Origin: Lolium rigidum
Lineage: Eukaryota; Streptophyta; Magnoliopsida; Poales; Poaceae
NCBI RefSeq assembly: GCF_022539505.1
Contig: NC_061508.1
Span: 35,644,256-35,708,255 of the forward strand
DNA length: 64,000 nt
Direction of reading: 5' to 3'
Below are positions 11,301 through 22,000 of this stretch, piece by piece (the first letter of the stretch is position 1; the number at the start of each line of letters is the position of its first letter). A program made the position numbers and the translations under genes. Below the pieces are notes generated by a model. The model saw only the letters and a program-made list of their open reading frames with translations, ran no database searches and was not told the origin of the DNA.

Positions 11301-12114
11301 ATATTGTCCTGTGAAATCCGGAGTCTTGCCCGGCTTGACAAAGTCATGGGCTAGATTTTGCTTGTATTTCCGAATGCGTTGGCCATCCTAGAAAGAAGCG
11401 AACTGTTTGACTAGCTTGCACCTCTCCTTGTTTTCCCGAATCTTGTTACCCGCCTCATCGTATACGCGGTATTCCGGAGGTAGAACAAAATGTTCCATAA
11501 GCTTCTTGAAGCAATCTTTTTTTGTTCTCTTATCGACAAAAGTGAAACCAAGACGTGCCTTCTTTGGCTCATTCCACTCCTGGACGGTGATCGAGACGTT
11601 GTCTCTAACAACGGCTCCGCATTGGCCGACAAACTTGGTGGCGTTCTTGCTGGGCTCCGGCGGCCTGCCGGTTTGTTCATCGACAACATCGATGGTGCAT
11701 GTTTCGTTTGGTTTCATCGTCTTGGTTGCGCCACGCTTTGACGACGTACTCGATTTTTCGACGATCCGGCCGAGGGCTAAAATAAGAAAGAGAGTCGCGC
11801 GCGTTAGTACACACACATTTATTCAAATCGGTTAGTTTGTATCACCGGACGCTCAATATGTATATATATATACCTCGGCGCCGGAGGTGGTTGCTACTTC
11901 CAATTGAAGATCGTCGTTTATCGACGTTTCTTCGGCATCATCTTGCTCGACGGCGCCCTTCATCTTCACACTCAAGGTTCGGATAAGAAGAGATATCATC
12001 TTCTTCTTCTCCGGTCGGCACATATGGAATATCGCCTTTTATGATGCCAAACATATGGTCTTCAGCGTCCGGATCATAGTTGTCCAGAATCGGGTCAGCT
12101 CTATCGTCCGCCAT
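8375..12114 (-). pseudogene. CACTA-borne gene: Transposase_24-like region joined to a ULP1-like protease region
   Basis: Reading leftward from an ATG at 12114 (MADDRADPILDNYDPDAED) the pieces are: an acidic N-terminus; a Transposase_24-type region (11816-11388 and on to 10814, with WNEPKKARLGFTF, YRVYDEAGNKI and GGYRFAMPKW-like motifs); a linker with a predicted coiled stretch (10806-10390, DVMKKTVSVLVAERDAA); a proline/glycine-rich stretch (10260-10170, almost pure Gly); and a C-terminal half like the ULP1/C48 cysteine-protease proteins of grass CACTA elements (DPHIVNSHVLEHHPADVEDD at about 9180-9120, QPPGTNLCGYYICE with the candidate catalytic Cys near 8600, and a tail ending DDVELYMHQKL* at 8375). 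Introns and frame changes separate these parts and some breaks look like decay. ULP1 proteases remove SUMO-like modifiers; activity here is not implied. Exon joints are inferred. Confidence 0.7.
10168..10247. repeat. (CCACCG)n trinucleotide tract inside the CACTA gene
   Basis: About 80 bp of CAC/CGC/GTC triplets encode a run of glycines with occasional Asp on the minus strand. It is the flexible linker before the ULP1-like half. Such tracts vary in length between copies. Confidence 0.9.
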
Positions 12115-12220
12115 ATGTCAGTCCTGAAAACATGTAGTAAAAACAAATTAATTGTGTATATGCCAGCATTATCATATCTCTTCTACATATAAAGAGAGAG
12201 GGCGACGAGGGAGGCGAGAG

Positions 12221-12387
12221 GGGGGACGCAGTGATCGCGTGACCGAGAGAACGGTGGTGGTGGCGAAAGGGGGGACGCAGTGACCGCGTGACCGAGAGAC
12301 CGGTGGCGGTGGCGAAAGGGGGACGCGGTGACCGCGTGGCCGAGAGACCGGTGTGGCGGTGACCGAGAGGGCGGTGGCGGTGCCGAG
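12221..12387. repeat. GC-rich tandem repeat, unit about 50 bp
   Basis: About 3.5 copies of a unit containing GACGCAGTGACCGCGTGACC followed by GAGAGACCGGTGGCGGTGGC. It lies upstream of the CACTA gene start, where En/Spm-type elements usually hold their regulatory and subterminal repeats. Confidence 0.85.
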
Positions 12388-12850
12388 GATTTTGATCATT
12401 AAGTCTAAATTTTGTTAAGTTAAAATTTTGATCATTAAGTCTAAATTTTGTTAAGTAAATTTTTTTCTTAAGTTAAAATTTTGATCATTAAGTCTAAATT
12501 TTGTTAAGTTAAAATTTTTATCATTAAGTCTAAATTTTGTTAAGTAAAATTTTTCTTAACTTAAAATTTTGATCATTAAGTCTAAATTTTGTTAAGTAAA
12601 ATTTTGATCATTAAAAGTCTAAATTTTGTTAAGTAAAATTTTAGTTACATTAAGTCTAAATTTTGTTAAGTAAAATTTTAGTTACATTAAGTCTAAATTT
12701 AAGTAAAATTTTAGTTACATTAAGTCTAAATTTTGTTAAGTAAAATTTTAGTTACATTAAGTCTAAATTTTAGTAAAATTTTAGTTACATTATACTATTA
12801 CATGTGTAAATTTTTGTTAAATTTTGTTAAGTCAAAATTTTGTTAGTATA
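12388..12850. repeat. AT-rich tandem repeat, unit about 36 bp
   Basis: Ten or more imperfect copies of a unit containing TTAAGTCTAAATTTTGTTAA, shortening and drifting to the right (GATCATTAAG becomes GTTACATTAAG). The abrupt switch from the GC-rich array at 12387 to this AT-rich array is striking. Both lie in the 5' non-coding part of the CACTA element. Confidence 0.9.
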
Positions 12851-12899
12851 CAAATTTTTAGTTAAGTTAAAAAAACAAAAAAAACAAAAAAAAAAGAGA

Positions 12900-13170
12900 G
12901 AGGCAGGGGCGCCGGCCGTCTCTCTCTCCCCGCGCCCTTGATCTCTCTCTCTATCTCCCGGCCGGGCGCAGCGCGCGCGGCGGCGGCGGCGGAGCAAGCG
13001 GCCGGCGGCGTTGCGAGTGGGGGGCGGCGCGCGGTGGCGCCCGGCAACGGCGCGCGAAGACCGGCGGGGCGCGCGCGGCGGTTGTTATTCGATCGGCGCG
13101 CGCGGTTGTTCGACGGGCCGGGACGGCGAGACGTACGAGCGGCGCGAAGACGGGGGCGGCGCGCGTTCGG
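12900..13170. other. Very GC-rich non-coding end of the CACTA element
   Basis: A CGCGCG/CGGCGG-rich block (poly-purine lead-in at 12860-12900) that runs directly into the gap. Open frames here are only a by-product of high GC. It is probably the start of the CACTA 5' terminal region that the assembler could not cross. Confidence 0.5.
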
Positions 13171-13270
13171 NNNNNNNNNNNNNNNNNNNNNNNNNNNNNN
13201 NNNNNNNNNNNNNNNNNNNNNNNNNNNNNNNNNNNNNNNNNNNNNNNNNNNNNNNNNNNNNNNNNNNNNN
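13171..13270. other. Assembly gap (100 N)
   Basis: Exactly 100 undetermined bases, the usual placeholder for a gap of unknown length. The sequence differs on its two sides: CACTA on the left, a long-LTR retrotransposon end on the right. Missing here are the right CACTA terminus, the body of the LTR element, the start of the antisense ORF and the 3' LTR of the Tat element, so the real gap is probably several kilobases or more. Confidence 0.98.
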
Positions 13271-13532
13271 CTACTCCTGACGTCAAGCGTTGGCCTGTGG
13301 ACTAGAGAGTCCCTTATCTTTACGCTTCCGCTATGTATTTGTGATGTGTGTTGAAACAATAGCTCAACTATTATTGTAATATTGGATCATGTGATCTATC
13401 TGTAAGACGACTATGGTATGTAATAAATGATGACTTATGATACTCAACTGTTATGTCTCGCAACAACAATATTCCTGGGATTGCGATGTATGGCATAACA
13501 GGCATCTGGACTTAAAAATCCGGGTGTTGACA
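13271..13532 (+). mobile_element. LTR 3'-end fragment, same family as the element at 46830-59104
   Basis: The fragment follows the last ~270 bp of the LTRs ending at 52009 and 59104: GACGTCAAGCGTTGGCCTGT, TATTGTAATATTGGATCATG, CAATATTCCTGGGATTGCGA, then CCGGGTGTTGACA at 13532. It has small differences (for example GTCCCTTATCTTTACG), so it is another copy. No primer-binding site follows, which means this is a 3' LTR or a solo LTR. It is inserted in the antisense ORF of the Tat element. Confidence 0.85.
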
Positions 13533-15232
13533 ACTCCTGAGGTTGAAGTGCCGCCCAAGGCTTCCTCCGCCACCAAGCCGGATCCAAAGGATATCATCGA
13601 CATTGATGACCTTCCTGAAGATCCCGTTCCTCATGGCGACTCCGCCAAGGGTACCTCGTCACCAATTCCTCCGCCAGATCAGCCAAGCTCCGCTTCGCGG
13701 AGCCCACTGAAGAAGAACAGGAGCAAAAGGCTAAGCTCCTCCAAGTTACCAACGCGACCCGAGTCAACCTCCAACCAACTCCGTCCCTCCAAAAACTTAC
13801 CCTTGCACAACGTCACGCGGAAGTTTCCGCCATGCTGAACAAGGTATGGGGAAAACCGGACGAGGAGGTGCGTGAACTCGCCGAGCTGGAGAGCGACTTG
13901 AAGGATTTTTTCGCCAAGCACAAGGAAGTGCGGTAGGTAATACTAGCCCCCAAGCATTGGGTGATATAGTTCCGTGTAACCTGTATTATCCGATGCTTTC
14001 CCATAATGTACTTTAGACGGAAATTTAAATTTTTTATATCTCAGACTCGAATTCCTCGCTAGCCCCCAAGATTTTAAATATCCGGCTAACTCCCCGCTGC
14101 TTCATAGACCACACGGAAATTGCACGAAGATCTGCGCATTCATGTGCTAGAGCAGATCACGGAGATCGAGGGGCTGCGCCGTAACGCGGAAAACAGCCAA
14201 AAGGCTATCCAGTCTGCTTGAGACCCGCCTTAAAGGTACGAGATCCGGGTCTTCACTTTTTGTGTTGTCATAGTTCAGGATGCATAATATGTGCAACTTT
14301 TCTGCCTTCAGAAGAATCTGCCAAGCACTCCTCGTTTGATGAGCTTTCCGCCAAAGTCAAGGTGCTTGAGGCGGAGAACGAGTCCCTCAAAACCTTCATT
14401 CATGAATCCTCTAAAAAGGAATCTGAGGCGAGGAAAAAACTCTCCGAGAAGCATGCCAGCGACCTGGCGGAACTGAATGACAAACTGGAGAAAAGCCAGG
14501 GCCGCGTGATTTCCATAATATCCAAGAACAGAGTTCTGGAGGAGGAGGCGGAGGCTATTGACAAACTTATCTTCCGTAAGCATTTTGCCGTATCGTTGCT
14601 CCGACTAACTTGTATGATTCCTCTCTAACGGAACTGAGTCTCTTTCTTCCACAGCAAGCCTTGGCTTTGAATGGTCAAAAGAGTCAAACCTTACGAGGAC
14701 GGAGGCATACGATGAAGCGCGGATATCAATTGACGCGTTATTTGAAGCCTGTCGCGGAATCGCCACGGCTCTATCTCTGAAGAAGGCCAAAACCACAGTC
14801 ATCGATACGATGACCAAACTTATGAGGCTGGTGCCGGATTTCATCAAGGACTGGCAGGAGTCTTCAGCACGCGGAGTCGCCTCCCTAGTCTTGGCCACCT
14901 GCAAGGCTCACTTCCCCTCGCTCAACTTGGCGAATGTTGCACGCGGAGCCCCCAAGGGTTCCGATATGGGTGCCCTCCTCGCGGAAACCGAAGGTTATGA
15001 ACAGCTGTTTGTCAGGCGAGTGGATCACTCGTTCTGGTATAACAAGCACGATCTGCCCGAAGGATTTTCCGATGCAGAGGAAGAAGCGGGTGAGCCGGAG
15101 TATTACGGGGAAGGATCCGGGTCGAGCGGCGAGCATTCCGGAGGAAACTCTGGTGACGACTCCGAAGCCGGATCTGGTGACAGCGACGACGGCTCCACCT
15201 ACCAGCAATCAGAAGAGGAGGACTCCGAGTAG
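13533..15232 (+). pseudogene. Antisense ORF of the Tat element, spliced, 5' end missing
   Basis: Four coding blocks with good splice sites lie on the strand opposite to gag-pol. Block 1 runs 13533-13936 (DPKDIIDIDDLPEDP…FFAKHKEVR) with an internal frameshift near 13670. Block 2 runs 14108-14235 (TTRKLHEDLRIHVLEQ), with a 1-bp irregularity before its GT donor. Block 3 runs 14312-14575 (LKVLEAENESLKTF-like coiled coil). Block 4 runs 14655-15232 (ALFEACRGIATALSL, VRRVDHSFWYNKHDLPEGF, then an acidic Ser/Gly/Asp tail ending EEEDSE*). Block 1 ends in TAG just before GTAAT, where a CAG codon would restore the frame. Proteins of this type are known from antisense ORFs of grass Tat elements; their role is unknown. 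The start lies beyond the LTR fragment at 13532. Confidence 0.75.
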
Positions 15233-15816
15233 AGTTCCTGTTTTAAACAATGAAACAAGTTGCATCATTTTGGCCCCAGAGTGGGTTTGTAATAAGACTT
15301 AAATTCTTAAGTAGCTAGGAACGAAACGATTATGCATGGGGCGGAAACACTTATCCTGCTATCCGTTTAATGTTATGTGCATGTTTCGTTTTATGTCGGA
15401 AAGCAAGTGCTGACTTCATTGTTTTCCGGCTTGCCCGCTTGACCTTCCGCGAGCCGGAAGACCTTAGCCGGAAACGCTCGCCAGCGGCGACGAAGCCCAA
15501 TGGCAATCCGTCAATAACCGCGGAAACAAGCCCCCAGGCGTAGGTGCCGGAAATCGCTACTAGGAATCCACGAGTTCGCAACAGACAACAACTTAATCAG
15601 AAAACTTAAGCTTACGTCCCGAAGGACGATTTTTGAAAATCACAACTTTTGTACACGCCTAGGCGGAAGAATCCAGCTCTGCGGTTTTAGTCGGAAAACA
15701 TACACGATCTAAAAATGAACAAGTAAAGGAGGTAAAAGACTCAAAGAGTGAACCATAAGCTTTATTTCATTGATCATGTATAACTATTACAGAGTTTGTA
15801 ACTCGGAAAGAATATG
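15233..15816. other. Non-coding spacer between antisense ORF and integrase of the Tat element
   Basis: This is the convergent 3' ends of the antisense ORF (plus strand) and of pol (minus strand). No further frame is supported. It would contain both transcript ends: TTGTAATAAG at 15287-15296 on the plus strand and AATAAAG near 15762 on the minus strand could serve as polyadenylation signals. Confidence 0.5.
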
Positions 15817-17073
15817 CTAAGTGTAGAAAGGACGTAGCTGTGCGATATTCCAAGGGCGATCTGTTTCATCGTAGATGTCATCCGGATCCTCACGCTTGCG
15901 TTTCCGGCGCCAGTTAGCAGGTCTATCCCTCAGCTCGCGGAAATCAACAAGGTAGTACGACCCGTTATGAAGCACTTTGCTAACGACGAAGGGTCCTTCC
16001 CATGGAGATTGCAACTTATGGTCTTTCACCTGTCGAAGGCGGAGGACCAGGTCTCCTGCCATGAAGGAGCGATTCCGGACTCGACGACCGTGATAACGTC
16101 GGAGCTTTTGCCGGTAGATGGCGGAGCGCTGGTCAGCTAGATTCCGAGCTTCTTCGATCAGGTCCACGGATAGCTGTCCGGCCTCGTCGACTGTTTCTTC
16201 ATTATAGGCGGAAACTCGCGGTGAATCGTGGATGATGTCGGAGGGAATCACGGCTTCGGATCCGTATACCGGGAAGAATGGGGTAAACCCCGTTGACCTG
16301 TTAGGGGTAGTTCGCAAACTCCACAAGACAGCGTCTAGTTCGTCGGCCCAAGCTCCAGCTGCTCGTCGCAGCGGTTCTTCAAGGCGTGGCTTGATTCCTG
16401 ATAATATTAGACCGTTAGCTCTTTCAACTTGACCATTGGATTGTGGGTGAGCCACAGATGCAAGGTCCAATCGAATCCCCATTGTCTCACAATAATCCTT
16501 TAATTCTCCCTGAGCGAAGTTTGTGCCATTATCTGTGATTATGCTGTGTGGGATGCCGAATCTCATCACGAGGCTGCAGACAAATTTTAGTGCCGTAGCA
16601 CCGTCGGCTTTTCTCACTGGCTTTGCCTCGATCCACTTGCTGAACTTGTCAACAGCGACCAATAGGTATTCAAAACCGCCAGGAGATGATCTTTTTAACT
16701 TACCAACCATATCGAGCCCCCAGACCGCAAATGGCCAGGTGATAGGTATGGTCTTCAGCTCTTGGGCTGGAGCGTTTGGTTGAGTAGCATAGTACTGACA
16801 ACCTCGGCAGGTCTTGACTATCTTGTCGGCATCTTCTTTAGCGGTGAGCCAATAAAAGCCTAGCCGAAAAGCTTTTGCAACGAGTGACCTGGGAGCGGCA
16901 TGGTGCCCGCAGTCCCCTGCGTGGATCTCTCTGAGGATTTCAATGCCATCTTGATTGGAGACGCATTTGAGAAACACCCCTGTTGCGCTTCGTTTGTAGA
17001 GCTGTCCATCAACAATTGTGTAGGATCGTGCTCGTCTGATGATCTGGCGCGCGAGGACCTCGTCCTCCGGCAA
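15817..17073 (-). pseudogene. Integrase of the Tat element
   Basis: 418 open residues with the whole integrase. The zinc-binding HHCC region has H51, H58, C89 and C92. The catalytic core has D121 (GLDMVGK), D181 (TDNGTNF) and E217 (QVERAN), with 35 residues between the last two (DD35E). A C-terminal DNA-binding region follows (FMAGDLVLRLRQVKDHK, WEGPFVVSKVLHNGSYYL). It would insert the element's cDNA into the genome. The domain itself shows no break, but it is the end of a longer pol whose upstream parts are frameshifted, so it is unlikely to be made as part of a working polyprotein. The ATG at 17073 is internal to pol, not a true start. Confidence 0.88.
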
Positions 17074-17660
17074 CTTCTATCGATGAGGTAGTCCAGGAAA
17101 GGCTGTGTCCAAGCCGGAATGGTAGCCAATACCTCTCTGGCCGGAGACACTGCCACTTCTGGGTTTTCCGGGTTAGCGCCCTTCACCGAGGGTATCCGGA
17201 GATGCTCTAGGAAAATTCCAGGCGGAATTGGCTTTCTGCCGGATCCGAGCTTGGATAGCATATCTGCCGCTGTATTGTCGTCTCTCCGGACATACTTGAC
17301 TTCGTATCCTAGAAAGCACTTGGCGATCTCGTCAACTTCGTCTCTGTAAGCCGCCATGACGGAATTTCTGGCGTTCCAGGTTCCGGCTACTTGCTGTGCC
17401 ACGAGGTCGGAATCTCCGCAACAGATGATGTGCTTGATCCCTATTTCCTTAGCGATGCGCAATCCGTGTAGTAGAGCCTCGTACTCCGCCATGTTGTTTG
17501 TAGCTTCGAAGTGGATCTGCAGAACATACTGCAGTTCTTCTCCGGTAGGGGACTTCAGGGTGACTCCGGCTCCTGAGCCTTGATGCTGCTTGGATCCATC
17601 GAAGTGCATAACCCATGTCTCCGGTTCCGGCTCCGGACTTGCATCCGGAGCTTCGTCCAA
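17074..17660 (-). pseudogene. Second (archaeal/plant-like) RNase H domain of the Tat element
   Basis: Residues 16-140 of this block form an RNase H with its four acidic positions: D21 (HFDGSK), E59 (NNMAEYEALL), D83 (CCGDSDLV) and D133 (DDNTAADMLS). It lies after the ordinary RT-linked RNase H and before integrase, the arrangement known for the Tat lineage. It would help remove RNA from the RNA-DNA hybrid. A frame change toward the C-terminal side (around 17070) breaks the join to integrase. Confidence 0.85.
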
Positions 17661-17662
17661 TC

Positions 17663-19042
17663 TGCAACGAAATCTGCCAAGACTTGGGATTTTACCGCAG
17701 TCCTTGGCTTGTAAGCGATGTCGAAGGCGGATAATTCAATGCCCCATTTAGCCGTCCGTCCTGTTGCGTCAGCGTTGTTGAGAATTGTTGACAGCGGAGC
17801 CTTGCTCACAACTGTTACTGGGTGCTCTTGGAAGTAGTGTCTCAGCTTCCGGCTGCCTAGGAAGACTCCATAAGCTAGCTTCTGAAAGTGAGGGTATCTT
17901 TGCTTTGACTCCGTCGAGCACCTCGCTTATGTAGTAGACAGGTCTTTGGACGTCGTATTCATGACCTTCTTCCTTTCGCTCCACCACGATGACGAGGCTG
18001 ATGACTTTGTTGGTAGCTGCCAGATAAAGGAGCATTGGCTCTGACTCTGCTGGGGCTGCCAAGATAGGTGGGGAGGTAAGTATTTCCTTCAACCCTCGAA
18101 GAGCTGCGTCAGCTGCGTCGTCCCAGACAAATTTGTCTGTTTTCTTCAACAACTTGTACAGAGGTAGCGCCTTCTCGCCAAGACGGCTAACAAACCTACT
18201 GATTGCTGCGACACAACCAGTTAGTCGTTGCACATCTTTGAGACAAGTTGGCCGTTTGATACACGGGATTGCCTTGATCTTTTCCGGGTTAACCTCAATG
18301 CCTCTGTGAGAGACTATGAAGCCAAGGAGTTTTCCGGCTGGCACGCCAAAGACGCACTTCAGCGGATTCAACATCATCTTGTACCGTCGGAGATTCTCAA
18401 AGGTTTCGTGAGGTCGCTGATCAAGTCGGATCCTTTCCGGGTCATGACCGCGATGTCGTCGACGTAGGCGTGCACGTTCCGGCCAATTTGGTCCTTCGGG
18501 CATCGCTGCATCGTACGTTGGTAGGTGGCACCTGCGTTTTTCAAACCAAAAGGCATAGTAACATAGCGAGTAAGTACCAAACGGGGTAATGAATGAAGTC
18601 GCCTTTTGGTCGGATTCTTTCATCCGGATCCGATGGTACCCGGAATACGCATCAAGAAAACACAGAAGTTCCGCCCCGCCGTCGAATCAATGACTTGGTC
18701 AATGCGCGGCAAGGGGAACGGATCCTTCGGGCAATGCTTGTTCAAGCCGGAGTAATCGATGCACATTCTTAGTATTTCGGTGTTCTTTTTGGGTACAAGG
18801 ACGGGATTCGCGACCCAATCGGTGTGGATAACTTCTATTACAAAACCTGCTTCTAGTAACTTTGCTAGTTCCATTCCTATGGCGCGGCGCTTCTTATCTC
18901 CAAAGCGTCGCATAGCTTGCTTCACCGGTTTAGCCCCCGGATTTATGTTGAGGTAGTGCTCGGCGAGTTCCCTAGGTACTCCGGACATGTCAGAAGGTTG
19001 CCATGCGAAGATATCCATGTTAGCGCGGAGGAACTCGACGAG
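17663..19042 (-). pseudogene. Reverse transcriptase and RT-linked RNase H of the Tat element, frameshifted
   Basis: The RT starts just left of the nested insertion (MDIFAWQPSDMSGVPRELAE at 19018). Visible RT blocks are KLLEAGFVIEV, CIDYSGLNKHCPKDPFPLP, TMPFGLKNAGATYQRTM and the catalytic YVDD at 18466-18455. Then come LLGFIVSHRGIEVNPEKI and the RNase H connection (LPLYKLLKKTDKFVWDD, PVYYISEVL). The frame changes at about 18650, 18560-18580, 18390 and 17870, so it cannot be translated in one piece. The stretch 17809-17663 (SKAPLSTILNN, KWGIELSAFDIAY, LADFVADW) closes the first RNase H region. Confidence 0.85.
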
Positions 19043-19047
19043 CGCGT

Positions 19048-22000
19048 TGTGGGGACCCCGGACTAGCAGCCCGAAATTCCCTGTTATGTATACAGTTCAC
19101 GATCCCATGATCAGTGCGTCGTGAACACATAACCGAACTGATATCAAATTACACCATCCATTACAAAGCGGAATAAGAAAATTACAACATGGTCACATGA
19201 CCCATACTTACATAATAGCCTCGAAGGGCCTAACTAAACATCGAGTAGCATCATCACATCAGCAGCGCGAGTACCCAAGTCATCCGCCATAACCCTACGA
19301 GACAACCGGCCGGGAAGACGTTCCTAGCTCGCATAGACGTCGTCAACTCCTTCTTCATCTGTCGAATTCCTCCAAGTCTGGCCAAGTAAATAGCCAGGGA
19401 CAAAGCCGTGAGTACATTTGGAATTGTACTCGCAAACCATCAAGAAAGATGCAAACAGAGCTAACTAAAAGAGACAAGAGAGGAAGAATAGTTTCTCTTG
19501 TGGATATAGCATGTGAAAGAGAAATAGTTTCTCTTGTGGATATAGCATGTGAAAGAGAAATAGTTTCTCTTGTGGATATAGTATGTGAAAGAGAATCAGT
19601 TTCTCTTGTGGATATAGCATGCCGGCATCTCAAGTGATGCGGACACTATGGTGTTTCAAGGACATCTCTATATCTTTATTGAAGAAGATACTTCAAAGAT
19701 AGACTACGACATCTCTATATCTTTATTGAAGAAGAGTTAGCATACCGCCATCTTAGGTGATGGGGATACTAGGGAAGTCCTATGACATCTCTATATCTTT
19801 ATTGAAGAAGAGTTCCTCTACATGAAACATTAGGAACGATTTCCCCACTTGGTCTTATTTTTCCACGACCATCTCCATATGGTCGACACACGCCCTTTTT
19901 CCGTACCCTTCCGGTACATCCAACACAACACTTTCTTTGCAAAGCATTTATCAAAACAAAACTCAAGCCCCGAGTAAAGGTAGACCTTTGCAACCCGTCC
20001 ATGACCGCGGACGCGGCTATTCGAATAGATTTGACTCTGCAGAGTTTGCACACTTTCCCCACAACTATCCGGATACCTATCGTGTGGGCATCATCCCCGC
20101 ATAACAACATATGCCACGACGGATACCCGGACATAACCTTTCGCCCATCTCCACCGGCATGAGTCCTTCCCTGCGGGCTTACCCCTTCCCGGCACCCCGG
20201 CAAAGCATACCTCCTTTTGAGCGTATCTCCGGCGCCATGACGAAGACCCTCGCAATCGTCCGGCTATCGGTTAAGACAGTGTATTGCCTCCTCCAGAGCG
20301 CAACCCGGCGTCGGAGGTCGTCATGACCCTCCCTAGAAAGTTGTGAAGGGTGCTCCTGCCAGCTTCAACAAACTACGAGCTAAGCCCCGTCCCACACCAG
20401 GGTAGAGTGGTTGCGCGATAAAAGTTGGGCTGGTGTACACTTATACGCAGTGCTCCTTTTTAAAACCATTTTTCCCACAACACCTTGGTTGTTCAACAAA
20501 CAGCCATACACCACTTTCCCGATCATCTTTACCAAGATCCTTTGCTTTCTTAAACCATACGCTTGGGTTAACTCACCCAAGGTTTTCATAAAACATTTAC
20601 AACAAGGTAAGCCTTGAGGGGTTCCCAACCTATAGTTTCATGAGTTGAACTAGAATTGCACTACGGCCGAGATGAGAGTCATCTTGCCATAGAAGGTATA
20701 AAGGAGAAATGGGTGGATCATACTCGCTTAGGATAAGCATGTATGATGACAACACAAAGAGGATTATACTTTCAGATTTGTGGTGCTAAATATACAACTT
20801 AGATAGTGGAGTATCACTATCCAACATACTCTCCAATATGGTACACGGCATACTCCTCTCAAGTTGAGAATACACCAAGATCATGACATTGATAGCTCTA
20901 AACTACTAAAGTGGTGAGTGTGATGTAAGTTATTATCTTGAGAGGAAAGATGCTCAAGTTGGGCATACAAGATGACCAAGTGGAATAACACGGCCATGAT
21001 ACCATGCATCCCATAATCACAACGACAATAGTGGAGTATCACCACTAGGGAGTACTCCACTAGCAACCATACATAGATGACAATAATAAGGAGAACAACA
21101 CACATAGAACCGAGGTGCTTTGGACATCAACAAATGACATCCAACTAGACACCGAATCAGAGATCAAAAGATGGCTTGCCTTGGCTTATTTGTCCCTGGA
21201 CTTCTTCAACTTCATCAATATAAGAATCCCGTCAATATAAATAAAATCCTCGTCCGATTCCACTTCTTCTTCTTCTCCGGAATTGTTCGCATCTATCGCC
21301 GGAAAATATAAAAGGAACACAATCAATCACATTGCACCAACAAAACAAACATACAACAATCAACAACTAACCAATCAAATAAGGGCCACTATACAAAGGA
21401 CTTATAGATACCACAAAACAACTTTAAGAGAACCCATTTTATTTACCTAGTAAAGGTATGAGAGTATCACAACTTAGCAATTGCCTCTCTCGGTTATCAC
21501 CATGGTATAAACCAAACATCCCCTGGTAGATAACATCATAAAGAGGACAAGAGAATTAGTTTGACATCAGATGCATTCACAAAACATTTTCAAACATTTT
21601 TGGAAAAGTAGAAATCAGTTTTCCTAATTTAATTTGCTCACTTAACACTACACAAGATTAGGAAGCAAGCAAGATACCACACCATTTGAAAACTCAAGCA
21701 AAACAATAGAACTTGTTTAAGTTGCAAAGGTTTTGTTTTTCAATCATAAAACAAAGGTTGCCCATTTCTAATAAAAAGAGTTGGCCAAGGGTTTTAAATA
21801 AACCGAAAAGTTTTGCTTCAACAACTCATGCAGCACACACATGTTATTTTCGGTAACCAATAAGCATGAACAGAGACTAACAGTATTTTTCCTAGAAGGC
21901 CAGTACTAATACAAGACTAACCCAATTGGATTCACTCAAAAATATTAAACCTACAATTTTAGGAATTTCTTTGAATCTGACTGTACAGAAAACAAGATCT

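Larger units (their letters stand above)
7892..13170 (-). mobile_element. CACTA (En/Spm-type) DNA transposon, right end lost at assembly gap
   Basis: The left terminus reads (G)ACTGGTGGAAAAAGGGGC at 7892, one base off the CACTGGTGGAAAAAGG of Pooid CACTA elements. It is followed by a dense run of TTTAGTCGCGGTT and its inverse to about 8105. The body carries a gene on the minus strand (8375-12114). Beyond the gene start come GC-rich and AT-rich tandem repeats and a very GC-rich stretch that runs into the Ns. The second terminus is not visible. The main CACTA transposase domain (TnpD/Transposase_21) was not seen, so the element is probably non-autonomous or incomplete. Confidence 0.8.

Noticed and set aside
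12938..13354. Open frames running through the gap
   Set aside because: They cross 100 undetermined bases and high-GC DNA; not evidence of a gene.
19488..19619. CRISPR-like array
   Set aside because: Head-to-tail repeats without spacers, in plant LTR DNA.
19449..19637. Repeat peptide SLVDIACERE as a possible secreted repeat protein
   Set aside because: Produced by a 36-bp minisatellite in LTR DNA; no gene structure around it.
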